A stretch of DNA of 64,000 nucleotides from assembly GCA_001799285.1 (NCBI GenBank), contig MGTD01000011.1, forward strand, positions 809-64,808. Reading direction: 5' to 3'. The position numbers and the translations under genes were made by a program. Below are positions 24,985 to 32,838 of this stretch, piece by piece (positions within the stretch are counted from its first letter, which is position 1; every line of letters begins with the position of its first letter). A model generated the notes under the pieces. It was not told the DNA's origin. It worked only from the letters and a program-made list of their open reading frames with translations, and made no database searches. The stretch is from Deltaproteobacteria bacterium RIFOXYD12_FULL_56_24 (GTDB lineage Bacteria; Desulfobacterota; Desulfobulbia; Desulfobulbales; Desulfurivibrionaceae).

Positions 24985-25674
24985 ATGGCACAACCATGGC
25001 GAATAGTGGACAGCATTGAGACCGACGAAGGGCTGCTCGATCTGCGGCAGCGGGGCGGGAGGGATTTTCTGATCACCATCGATAGCCGGGTGCTGATGAA
25101 CTCTTCGGCCAACCGCTCCGAGATCGTGTTGTCGGAGCTGGCCTGCGCGGGCCTGAAGCAAGCCATAAAGCCCAGGGTGCTGGTGGGCGGCCTGGGCATG
25201 GCTTTCACCCTTAAGGCGGCCCTGGATCATCTTCCCCCGGAGGCCGAGGTGGTGGTGGCGGAGTTGAACCCGATCATGGTCACCTGGTGCCAGGGGCCCA
25301 TTGCTCAATTAACCAACTGGGCCGTTGACGATCCGCGGGTCACGGTGGTGATTGCCGATGTGGCCAAGGTTATCGGAGAGGCGGCGGCCAAGGGCAAGGA
25401 GCAGCGCTTTGATGCCATCATCCTTGATCTGTACGAAGGGCCCTATGAGGGGGATCAGGGGAGAGGTGACTATCTCTACGGCAAGAAGGCCCTGGCCTTG
25501 AGCCGAAGTGCCTTGAAGCCGGGCGGGGTGTTTGCCGTCTGGTCCGAGGACCCGGACACACCCTTTGAAAAACGGCTGCAGGCGGCCGGGTTCACGGTTA
25601 ACCGCCAACGCCCGGGGAGGGGCGGGCGACGGCATGTGGTGTATATCGCCAGGAAAACGGACAAGGACGGATAG
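24985..25674 (+). CDS. Spermidine synthase-like protein
   Basis: The Rossmann fold of polyamine aminopropyltransferases is recognisable: KPRVLVGGLGMAFTLKAALDHL, VVVAELNPIMVTW, DPRVTVVIADV and FDAIILDLYEGPYEGD. At 229 residues it lacks most of the N-terminal beta domain of true SpeE, and the canonical D-A-Y-D block is replaced. It may therefore be a SpeE-like methyltransferase-fold enzyme rather than a spermidine synthase. The start at 24985 follows copy 3 of the structured repeat by about 100 bases. Confidence 0.8.
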   Translation: MAQPWRIVDSIETDEGLLDLRQRGGRDFLITIDSRVLMNSSANRSEIVLSELACAGLKQAIKPRVLVGGLGMAFTLKAALDHLPPEAEVVVAELNPIMVTWCQGPIAQLTNWAVDDPRVTVVIADVAKVIGEAAAKGKEQRFDAIILDLYEGPYEGDQGRGDYLYGKKALALSRSALKPGGVFAVWSEDPDTPFEKRLQAAGFTVNRQRPGRGGRRHVVYIARKTDKDG

Positions 25675-25713
25675 ACGGGGCCGCCGCCCCCGGCGCCTGC
25701 AAGAAGGCCTGGC

Positions 25714-26532
25714 TTACTCGGTGCGTATTTTGCGGAAATCCCGGATAATCTTGCGGGAGAGGAGGTCGAAAAAAGCCGGGTGCAGACGGTAAATCCACCA
25801 GAGTAACTTGGCGTAAAAGGGAAAGACGATGATCGCCCGGTTGCGCTCCACGCCGCGCAGGATGGTGCGGGCCGCGTCTGCGGGGGTAAGGGATTTGATC
25901 CCTTTGGGCTGGATTAGCTTGGCCTTGTCCGCATGGATCACGGCGACTTTGTCGTGCAGGGGCGTTACCATGAGGCCGGGGCAGACCAGATTAACCTTGA
26001 CCCCGAGGTCGGCGCCCTCCGCGCGCAGGGAGTGGGAAAAGCCGACCACCGCCCATTTGCTGGCGCAGTAGGGGATCTCCTTGGGCACCGGGATCAGGCC
26101 GGCCAGCGAGCCGATGTTGACGATCTGCCCGTACCCCTGGCGGGCCATGACCGCATAGGCCGGGACCGCGCCGTAGATAACCCCCCAGAGGTTCACATCT
26201 AGAACATGGCGCCAGTGTTCAATGGTGAGGTCGCGGGTTTCTCCATGAATGGCGGCGCCGGCGTTGTTGAAGAGCAGGTCGAGCCGCCCGTATTTGTTGA
26301 CGATGTCGGTGACGATCCGCTGGGCGTTTTCGTAAAGGGAGACATCCAGGTAGCCGAAAATCGCCTTACCGCCGGCCTGGTTGATTCCCGCGGCCACCGC
26401 TTCGGCGCCTTCCTGGTCGATGTCCACGCAGACCACCGTGGCGCCCAGGCGGCCAAGTTCCTCGCACAGGGAGCGGCCAAGCCCCGAGGCGCCGCCGGTG
26501 ACGATGGCGATCTTGTTGTGAAAGTAGTTCAT
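25714..26532 (-). CDS. Short-chain dehydrogenase/reductase
   Basis: Classical SDR: cofactor motif GGASGLGRSL near residues 13-22, an acidic residue after strand 2 (VVCVDIDQ) favouring NAD(H), NNAGAAIHG near 90, and active-site YCASK near 156 with a Ser in NIGSLAG. The C-terminal part (FPFYAKLLWWIYRLHPAFFDLLS) is amphipathic and suggests membrane association, as in lipid-acting SDRs. The substrate is unknown. Confidence 0.9.
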   Translation of the reverse strand: MNYFHNKIAIVTGGASGLGRSLCEELGRLGATVVCVDIDQEGAEAVAAGINQAGGKAIFGYLDVSLYENAQRIVTDIVNKYGRLDLLFNNAGAAIHGETRDLTIEHWRHVLDVNLWGVIYGAVPAYAVMARQGYGQIVNIGSLAGLIPVPKEIPYCASKWAVVGFSHSLRAEGADLGVKVNLVCPGLMVTPLHDKVAVIHADKAKLIQPKGIKSLTPADAARTILRGVERNRAIIVFPFYAKLLWWIYRLHPAFFDLLSRKIIRDFRKIRTE

Positions 26533-26596
26533 GGGTTGCCTTATGATACCAATCTGGTCCGAATGGAAAAAATCAGGGGGATCTTCTTGTTTTTCT

Positions 26597-26896
26597 TTAA
26601 AACAATTTCTGTTGCCCTATAACCCCCGGCAGCCGTTGGGGAGACTTGATCCTCAGCACCTTGTTGACACTCATCCTGCCGGTCACCACCTGAATATCCC
26701 GCACCGAAACGCCGAACTCCTCCGCCAGAAAGCGCACCATATAGTCCGTTGCCTTTCCACCCCGCGGCACAGCCTTGACGCTGACGCAGAGTTGTTGCCC
26801 CTTTACCTTGCCGATGGCATCTTTCTTGGCATTGGGGGTGCCGAGGATGTTGAGGACCAGCACATCGCCCTCCCAAGTGTAAAACGATTTTTCCAC
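26597..26896 (-). CDS. DUF167 (YggU-type) protein
   Basis: A 99-residue DUF167 protein. The landmarks are LNILGTPNAKKDAIG, VSVKAVPRGGKATDYMVRFLAEEFGV and VTGRMSVNKVLRI. Function is unknown across the family. It starts well upstream of the SDR gene on the same strand; the gap of 64 bases permits co-transcription. Confidence 0.9.
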   Translation of the reverse strand: MEKSFYTWEGDVLVLNILGTPNAKKDAIGKVKGQQLCVSVKAVPRGGKATDYMVRFLAEEFGVSVRDIQVVTGRMSVNKVLRIKSPQRLPGVIGQQKLF

Positions 26897-27095
26897 TATT
26901 ACTCCTAAAATCTTCTGACGGTACTACCTCAGTGCTACTGGGAGCATCGTCTTTTTCTTGGCTGTCGAGGGTTGTGGGAAATGGGAAGAAAAAATGGATG
27001 CTGCGGTGTGAGGTTGTGGTGCAGCTTGGGGTCTTGAAATATCAAAAACTTGCATTTCAAGACCTCGCTATGAACCTCTTATGCTTTGGCTTTAA

Positions 27096-27437
27096 TCAAT
27101 TCGCGTGAGCTGTAATCTGTTCCGCCAGCAAATCAAGCACCCAGGCATTTATACTTTTTCCATGGGCTGCCGCTTGCACTGCGAGCTGTTCATGGAGTGC
27201 GGGCGGAACGCGCAAGTTGAATTTGCCTGAAAAATGTTTCCGTGGTTCAACGCCTTCCTCTTTGCACATATCAAGAAAAACTTTTAACGAAATCTCGCCC
27301 TCCTTGTAGAGGCCTTCCACATCCGTGGCATAAAAATCAGCGCCACCGTTTAAAGCGATAAATTCTCCACGAAACATCTTGATTTCGGCATCATACGATA
27401 TGACAGCATCATACCCGTTGATTGTCATTGTATTCAT
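27096..27437 (-). CDS. hicB: HicB-family antitoxin
   Basis: The N-terminal part is the degenerate RNase-H-like HicB fold (GYDAVISYDAEIKMFRGEFIALNGG), followed by EGISLKVFLD-like EGEISLKVFLDMC. The C-terminal part is a ribbon-helix-helix DNA-binding domain (FNLRVPPALHEQLAVQAAAHGKS). The ATG overlaps the hicA stop by four bases. HicB neutralises HicA and represses the operon. Confidence 0.92.
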   Translation of the reverse strand: MNTMTINGYDAVISYDAEIKMFRGEFIALNGGADFYATDVEGLYKEGEISLKVFLDMCKEEGVEPRKHFSGKFNLRVPPALHEQLAVQAAAHGKSINAWVLDLLAEQITAHAN

Positions 27438-27688
27438 GGTGTCACCCCATTTTCTTCAAGCCACTTTCGAATTGTCGACACGGCCCCTTTGTCAGTATCA
27501 GGCGAAGGATGAGGGCGATGAAAAACCCTTCTGTCGCCAAAAAGCCTGATACCAACACGTGAACCTTCTCTTTCGCTGATTTCCGCTCCGAGTTCAACAA
27601 GCATGGCCTCTATATCACGCCATTTTATGTTGCCGACAGTCGGACGCTGAAAAATCAGCTCAATAATTCTCTGAAATTTTCGTTTCAT
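27434..27688 (-). CDS. hicA: HicA-family mRNA interferase toxin
   Basis: An 84-residue toxin with a double-stranded-RNA-binding-like fold. IKWRDIEAMLVELGAEISEREGSRVGI matches the HicA core, and the catalytic His is in VFHRPHPSPDTDKGAV. Toxin-first gene order with a four-base overlap is the usual arrangement. Confidence 0.92.
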   Translation of the reverse strand: MKRKFQRIIELIFQRPTVGNIKWRDIEAMLVELGAEISEREGSRVGIRLFGDRRVFHRPHPSPDTDKGAVSTIRKWLEENGVTP

Positions 27689-27734
27689 AGCCCAACTATA
27701 GTACCATAAGTCAGTACCAATAAAAAGGCAAATT

Positions 27735-27959
27735 CTACCCAGGCCAAATAGGGGAAATGTGGTCTGCCCCCGTGCCCCTCCTTCCGTTTACAGGTTGCAG
27801 GCCAGAACCTTGTGACTTTTTAATCGACCTCAAATCAAGCCACTGAGCATATTTTGCAGTTTTGCGGATTTCGATCGTGGAATAAGTGCAGCCATGGGGA
27901 TACATGATGTCAAGAAAGAAAACATCAATGCAGAGGGGCAAGTGCAGGGCAATGGGCAA
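27735..27959 (-). pseudogene. Remnant of a RelE-type addiction-module toxin
   Basis: The minus strand at about 27829-27876 reads TIEIRKTAKYAQWLD, the standard N-terminus of phage-type RelE/HigB 'addiction module killer' proteins. It then switches to unrelated sequence (LRSIKKSQGSG) and stops. Only the first helix survives, so the gene is truncated. Two copies of GTCTGCCCCCGT flank the fragment (near 27760 and 27980), which may mark a rearrangement. Confidence 0.45.
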
Positions 27960-27995
27960 AAAAAGAGGCGAATTTTGTCTGCCCCCGTTTCCGCA
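27752..27995. repeat. Flanking direct repeats GTCTGCCCCCGT
   Basis: GGAAATGTGGTCTGCCCCCGTG near 27753 and GCGAATTTTGTCTGCCCCCGTTTC near 27972 share GTCTGCCCCCGT in the same orientation. They bracket the toxin remnant. REP-like or transposition origin is possible. Confidence 0.4.
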
Positions 27996-28035
27996 TTTGA
28001 GAGTCAGTCAACAAGCCAACAACGTCAACCCCCCT

Positions 28036-28096
28036 AAGGCAACATGTTGAAATAAAATGATTAAAACTTTGCGACTTTGCGCCTCTGTGTTAAAAT
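28036..28096. repeat. CGCAAAG-family repeat, deleted or insert-free copy
   Basis: It matches the inner and right parts of the element at 6096-6277 (AAGGCAACATGTTGAAATAAAATGATTA then AAACTTTGCGACTTTGCGCC) without the 103-base internal block and without the left arm. Confidence 0.6.
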
Positions 28097-28101
28097 CAGC
28101 A

Positions 28102-28416
28102 TCAAATCAGCACGTTGATGATTTTTCCGCTTGTCTGTGGCGGTGTCGGGCGGCTGGCCTGCTGGTGTTCAGTCTTGGCAGCGCGTACTTGTTCCGCAGC
28201 CCGCTGTTCTTGGGCCTGGGCGGCTTGCAGGTTTTTCTGGGCCTGTTGCTCATCGGTCTGGGCCGCCTGGGTTCGTTGTGCCGCCGCTTGGCGTTCTTGC
28301 TGTGCCTGCCGTAAATTCTGCAAAGCCCGCTGACTTTCCGCAGCGTTGATTCTGGAAAAACCAGTGTTGGCTGATGGTGGAACTGTCTGTATTGCAGAGA
28401 TAATTTCCGGCGCCAT
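28102..28416 (-). CDS. Small Gln/Ala-rich coiled-coil protein
   Basis: A 104-residue protein. The start at 28416 has a strong ribosome site (GGAGGGAGG, 4-5 bases upstream). Residues about 25-85 form an Ala/Gln/Glu-rich helix (LRQAQQERQAAAQRTQAAQ and similar), likely coiled coil, ending in the hydrophobic tag GKIINVLI. There is no signal peptide and no known family. It is divergent from the pseudaminic acid operon across about 420 bases; a motility-related role is only a contextual guess. Confidence 0.65.
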   Translation of the reverse strand: MAPEIISAIQTVPPSANTGFSRINAAESQRALQNLRQAQQERQAAAQRTQAAQTDEQQAQKNLQAAQAQEQRAAEQVRAAKTEHQQASRPTPPQTSGKIINVLI

Positions 28417-28687
28417 ATTGCCCTCCCTCCAGCACTGAGATGTTCACCTCGCAGAACCGCCCGTCTCTTTTTATCATTTCAGAAAAATATCTTTTTGTCC
28501 AGCTTGTTGCAAGATCGCTGCGTAAAATTTTTATGCGCGGGGCAGAGGTGGATGCCGGCAAACTCGTCAAAATGTTGACGATTTTTGCGGGCAACAATCA
28601 AGCTATTCCTCCAACAATTATATCGATTGTCGCCCGAACGCCCTTGCCATCAGGGGTTGGACATAGGCAATATTTTCCCTTTTTGCT

Positions 28688-28703
28688 TGGCACCTTTTTT
28701 GCT
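28688..28703 (+). promoter_or_regulatory. Sigma-54 promoter of the pseudaminic acid operon
   Basis: TGGCAC-CTTTT-TTGCT matches the -24/-12 consensus fully, with exactly ten bases between GG (28689-28690) and GC (28701-28702). It predicts a start near 28714 and a leader of about 120 bases before the MerR-PseB gene. Activation by a flagellar enhancer-binding protein of the FlrC/FleR type is expected but no such gene is in the window. Confidence 0.8.
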
Positions 28704-28776
28704 TAGACAAAAACATGAAGTTTGCTAACGATTTTAGTTTAGCTTTTTTGTTTGCCTGTCGATATGATCAACACAA

Positions 28777-28813
28777 GGGAAACAATGCCAGTTGGTCATT
28801 GAATCTGTTTCCC
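28777..28813 (+). promoter_or_regulatory. Leader hairpin / possible operator before merR-pseB
   Basis: GGGAAACA at 28777-28784 and TGTTTCCC at 28806-28813 form a perfect 8-bp inverted repeat, with inner CAATG/CATTG pairing. It lies between the sigma-54 start and the ribosome site, so it can act as an RNA hairpin or as a binding site for the MerR-like domain encoded just downstream. Confidence 0.45.
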
Positions 28814-28833
28814 CCAAATAAAAGAGGTGTGGC

Positions 28834-30117
28834 ATGAAATACAGAATCAAGGAGATCGGTCTGGAGTTGGGAGTTCCTGTTTCCACTATCCGATATTGGC
28901 AAAAGGAATTTGCGGATTTTATAACTCCGGAAAAAACAGATGGCGGTCAAAGGCGCTACTCACAGCAGGATGTGGAAAAGTTTTTGCAGATCAAGGAGTA
29001 TGTGTATAAGCAGAAGCGAAGCATTGATTCCGTAAGGGAAATTCTCAAGAGTGATAATTCGTCTTGTCCGGATATCGAATGGTCGGACAAGACGATCCTG
29101 GTTACCGGTGGCACCGGCTCATTCGGCAAGCATTTTTGTCATTATATGCTGGATCGGCTCAATCCCAAGGCCATCCGCATTTACAGCCGCGACGAACTCA
29201 AACAACATGAGATGCGCATTGAGTTCAAGGATGACCAGCGGTTGCGTTTTCTGATTGGCGATGTCCGTGACGGTGAGCGGTTGCTGCGCGCCATGCGCGG
29301 GGTTGATATGGTCGTCCATGCCGCCGCGCTCAAACAGGTGCCGGCCTGCGAGTATAACCCCTTCGAGGCGGTGAAGACCAATGTGCATGGGGCGCAGAAT
29401 GTGATCAACGCGGCCATCGATGCCGGGGTAAAAAAGGTAATCGCCCTGTCCACGGATAAGGCGGTCAATCCGGTCAATCTGTACGGCGCCACTAAACTCT
29501 GTTCAGACAAGCTTTTTGTTCAGGGCAATGCCTATGCGGGCACTCAGGGAACCCGCTTTGCCTGTGTGCGTTACGGCAATGTTATCGGCAGCCGGGGGAG
29601 TGTTATCCCTCTTTTCCTGCAGCAAAAAGAAAGTGGCACGATCACCATTACCGATGAGCGGATGACCCGTTTCTGGATCACCCTTGATCATGCGGTGGAG
29701 CTGGTTTTGCAGGGGTTCCGCTACATGGAGGGAGGCGAAATTTTTGTGCCGAATATACCCAGTATGCGGATTATGGATCTGGCCGCGGCCATTGCCCCGG
29801 AATGTGAGGTCAAGCACATCGGTATCCGGGAGGGCGAAAAACTGCACGAGGCCCTCACCGGTGAGGACGAAGGCCGCAATACTTACAAGTATAAGGGGAT
29901 GTATGTGATCATGCCCAGTCATTCGTGGTGGCAACGGAAAAATTATGTCGAGGCGGTAAAAATGCCAGAGGGATTTGTCTACACCAGTGATGCCAATGAA
30001 GAATGGCTTACGGTGGATGAGCTGCGCCGCATCGTGTTTGGTGAGACGGCGATAGAAAAAAAGGATGAACCGATTTTGACCGCAGGTCACGAGTCTCCGA
30101 TATGGGCGGTGGCATGA
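28834..30117 (+). CDS. pseB: MerR-type HTH fused to UDP-GlcNAc 4,6-dehydratase (PseB)
   Basis: Residues 1-70 are a MerR-like winged helix (YRIKEIGLELGVPVSTIRYWQKEF, then GGQRRYSQQDVEKFLQIKEYVY). From about residue 85 the protein is a PseB dehydratase/5-epimerase: ILVTGGTGSFGKHF, VVHAAALKQVP, YGATKLCSDKLF with Y-x3-K, and RYGNVIGSRGSVIP. PseB turns UDP-GlcNAc into the 4-keto-6-deoxy-L-arabino intermediate, the first step of pseudaminic acid synthesis. No in-frame ATG, GTG or TTG lies between the domains, so the fusion is real unless the sequence has an error. Usual PseB is about 335 residues; here it is 427. First gene after the sigma-54 promoter. Confidence 0.92.
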   Translation: MKYRIKEIGLELGVPVSTIRYWQKEFADFITPEKTDGGQRRYSQQDVEKFLQIKEYVYKQKRSIDSVREILKSDNSSCPDIEWSDKTILVTGGTGSFGKHFCHYMLDRLNPKAIRIYSRDELKQHEMRIEFKDDQRLRFLIGDVRDGERLLRAMRGVDMVVHAAALKQVPACEYNPFEAVKTNVHGAQNVINAAIDAGVKKVIALSTDKAVNPVNLYGATKLCSDKLFVQGNAYAGTQGTRFACVRYGNVIGSRGSVIPLFLQQKESGTITITDERMTRFWITLDHAVELVLQGFRYMEGGEIFVPNIPSMRIMDLAAAIAPECEVKHIGIREGEKLHEALTGEDEGRNTYKYKGMYVIMPSHSWWQRKNYVEAVKMPEGFVYTSDANEEWLTVDELRRIVFGETAIEKKDEPILTAGHESPIWAVA

Positions 30118-30133
30118 GAGCGGGATTTTTAGG

Positions 30134-31324
30134 ATGCCGTTTAAACAAAGGCTGGACAAGATGAGCCCCCCTCCGTCATCTGCGGCCTCGCCGGACTTTC
30201 TGCCTTACGGCAGGCAGCTGATCGAGGAGGACGACATCGCAGCGGTCGTGGCGGCCCTTCGTTCCGACTGGCTGACTACCGGCCCCAGGGTGGGTGAGTT
30301 CGAGGCGGCGGTTTGCGCCTTTACCGGTGTACAGTATGGGGTGGCGGTATCGAGCGGCACCGCAGCCCTGCATGCGGCCATGTATGCCTTGGGAATCGGG
30401 CCTGGAGACGAAGTGATCGTGCCGGCCATGACCTTTGCCGCTACGGCCAATTGTGTGGTCTATCAGGGCGGCACCCCGGTCTTTGCCGACGTGGAGCCGG
30501 ATACACTGCTTATCGACCCAATGGACGTAGCGCGCAGGATCACTGCCAAGACCAGGGCTATTATCGCCGTTGATTATGCCGGGCAACCCTGCGATTATTA
30601 TGCACTACGCGATCTTGCCCAGAGCCACGGTCTTGCCCTGGTGGCGGATGCGTGTCACAGCCTGGGTGGATCGTATAAGGGTAAGAGAGTGGGGACCCTG
30701 GCCGATCTCACCGTGTTCAGTTTCCACCCGGTCAAGCATATCACCACCGGTGAAGGCGGCATGGTGGTCACCGATAATCCTGAACTGGCCGCGCGGATGC
30801 GCCGCTTCCGTAACCATGGGATCGACACCGATCACCGCCAGCGCGAGGCATCCGGCACCTGGGCCTACCAGATGGTGGGACTGGGCTACAACTACCGGCT
30901 TACTGACCTGCAGGCCGCCCTGGGAACAAATCAGTTGGCCAAGTTGCCAGGCTGGCTGGAAAAACGGCGGGTCCTGGCCGCCATCTACGATGCGGCTCTG
31001 GCCAAGGTTGCGGCGGTGCGCTCAATTGTAGTGCGACCGAATAATGAACATGCCTATCACCTCTATGTTGTTCGTCTTGTCGACCGTGATATGCGTGGTC
31101 GGATCTTTGCCGGTTTGCGCCAACATAGCATCGGAGCCAATGTTCATTACCTGCCGGTGCATCTGCATCCCTACTACCGTGAGGTCTTCCATACGGTACC
31201 GGGTCTCTGCCCCAATGCCGAGGCTGCTTACGATTGTATTCTTACTCTGCCCCTGCATCAAGGCATGGATGAGGCGGATGTGGACAGGGTGGTGCATGTT
31301 CTCAAACAGGAGTTGGTCGCATGA
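30134..31324 (+). CDS. pseC: UDP-4-amino-4,6-dideoxy-N-acetyl-altrosamine transaminase (PseC)
   Basis: A PLP-dependent DegT/DnrJ/EryC1 aminotransferase performing the second step of pseudaminic acid synthesis. Landmarks are VSSGTAALHAAMYALGIGPGDEV split near residue 72, VDYAGQPCDY, VADACHSLGGSYKG, and the PLP lysine in FSFHPVKHITTGEGG. GLGYNYRLTDLQAALG follows. The start may be 30134 or the ATG at 30161; the conserved part begins at DFLPYGRQLIEEDD. It overlaps the next gene by four bases. Confidence 0.95.
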   Translation: MPFKQRLDKMSPPPSSAASPDFLPYGRQLIEEDDIAAVVAALRSDWLTTGPRVGEFEAAVCAFTGVQYGVAVSSGTAALHAAMYALGIGPGDEVIVPAMTFAATANCVVYQGGTPVFADVEPDTLLIDPMDVARRITAKTRAIIAVDYAGQPCDYYALRDLAQSHGLALVADACHSLGGSYKGKRVGTLADLTVFSFHPVKHITTGEGGMVVTDNPELAARMRRFRNHGIDTDHRQREASGTWAYQMVGLGYNYRLTDLQAALGTNQLAKLPGWLEKRRVLAAIYDAALAKVAAVRSIVVRPNNEHAYHLYVVRLVDRDMRGRIFAGLRQHSIGANVHYLPVHLHPYYREVFHTVPGLCPNAEAAYDCILTLPLHQGMDEADVDRVVHVLKQELVA

Positions 31325-32838
31325 TCGGGAGGCTGGTGATTCGGGCCGATGCGGACGGCGTCATCGGTACCGGCCATGTCATGCGTTGCCTGGCTCTGGC
31401 TCAGGAATGGCGGCAACAGGGTGGCGAGGTGGTTGTTCTGGGCAGGATCGATTCTGAGTATCTGCGGCGGCGGATCATTGCCGAGGGCTGTTTTTTACAC
31501 GCTTTGACCGCCACTCATCCCGACCCGGCCGATCTGACGGAGGTCGGAAGCTGGCTGGATGAGCAGGTGAAGAAAGTGGCTTGGCTGGTGTTGGATGGCT
31601 ATCATTTCGATACCAACTATCACGATGCCATCCGAGCCAAAGATTTGCCATTGCTGGTGATTGACGATTATGCCCATCTGCCGGAATACCATGCCGATAT
31701 CCTGCTCAATCCCAATGCCTGTGCCGGGGAATTAACTTATACAGCTCACCCGGACACCCTGCGACTTCTGGGCTCGCGTTACACCCCTCTGCGGCGTGAG
31801 TTTCATCAGGCTGTCCAACAGCAGCGAAAAGTAATTGCTGAGGGCCGACGAATTCTGGTCACTATGGGCGGGGCCGATCTGGACAATGTCAGTGGTCAAG
31901 TAGTTGATGCCTTGTTGGCCATGCAGTGTAGCGAGCTGGAAATAAAAATCGTGGTCGGGCCGCTCAATCCACACCGGGCTGAGTTGGGCGTCCAGATGTC
32001 CGGAGCGTCTTTTGCGGTGGAACTGCTTGAGCCGGTTGTGGAAATGGCTCCGATCATGCAATGGGCCGACCTGACGATCAGTGCCGCAGGCAGCACCTGC
32101 TGGGAGCTGGCCGCTCTGGGTGTGCCGATGCTGGTGACCGTGTTGGCTGACAATCAGGAACGGGTAGCTGCCTCGTTGGCGGCCAAGGGCGCTGCGGTGA
32201 ATGTTGGTTGGTTTCATTCTTGGCGGCCGGAGCATCTGGCGACAGTGATTGCTGAGCTGCTGGCGGATCAGGAGAGACGGCGGCATATGGGGGAATGCGG
32301 GCACGGTTTGGTGGATGGCCGGGGGTGTGAGCGACTGGTGCAGGCCATGTGCTCGTTTTACTTTGCTCTGCGCCCGGCTGTAGCGGAGGATTGCACCCTC
32401 GTTTACCAATGGGCGAATGACCCGGAAACCCGTGCTGTTTCTTTTTGCAGCGAGCCCATTGTCTGGGAGGAACATTGCCAGTGGTTTGCCGAACGCTTGG
32501 TAGACCCTAACCATGTTTTTTTGATTGCCGTTGATGGTGAGGGCCAACCATTGGGGCAAGTGCGGTTTGCCGTGGTTGATCAGGAAGCGGTGATTTCCGT
32601 GGGTTTGGCTCAAAATTGTCGCGGGGCTGGGGTAGGGCCACGTCTCATTAGACAGGCTTCGAGCCAGGTTAAAGCCGCGCAAGGTTTAACAAGGATATTG
32701 GCGAATATCAAGCCGGGGAACCGAAGTTCGATTCAGGCTTTTGTAAAGGCGGGCTTCCAGCAGGCAGCGGGTGTGCGCAGTCATGTCGATCAGTCCGTGG
32801 TAATCATGGAATACACTGGAGAGAATGGCATAGTATGA
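31321..32838 (+). CDS. pseG: PseG-PseH fusion: UDP-sugar hydrolase plus N-acetyltransferase
   Basis: Residues 1-340 are PseG, which removes UDP: IRADADGVIGTGHVMRCLALAQ with the catalytic His, LLVIDDYAH, ILVTMGGADLDN and ISAAGSTCWELAALGVPML. Residues about 350-505 are a GNAT acetyltransferase like PseH, which acetylates the 4-amino group: LRPAVAEDCTLVYQWANDPETR, VFLIAVDGEGQPLGQVRF and GLAQNCRGAGVGPRLIRQA. Pathway steps 3 and 4 are thus on one chain, in the reverse order of catalysis. Four-base overlaps join it to both neighbours. Confidence 0.93.
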   Translation: MIGRLVIRADADGVIGTGHVMRCLALAQEWRQQGGEVVVLGRIDSEYLRRRIIAEGCFLHALTATHPDPADLTEVGSWLDEQVKKVAWLVLDGYHFDTNYHDAIRAKDLPLLVIDDYAHLPEYHADILLNPNACAGELTYTAHPDTLRLLGSRYTPLRREFHQAVQQQRKVIAEGRRILVTMGGADLDNVSGQVVDALLAMQCSELEIKIVVGPLNPHRAELGVQMSGASFAVELLEPVVEMAPIMQWADLTISAAGSTCWELAALGVPMLVTVLADNQERVAASLAAKGAAVNVGWFHSWRPEHLATVIAELLADQERRRHMGECGHGLVDGRGCERLVQAMCSFYFALRPAVAEDCTLVYQWANDPETRAVSFCSEPIVWEEHCQWFAERLVDPNHVFLIAVDGEGQPLGQVRFAVVDQEAVISVGLAQNCRGAGVGPRLIRQASSQVKAAQGLTRILANIKPGNRSSIQAFVKAGFQQAAGVRSHVDQSVVIMEYTGENGIV

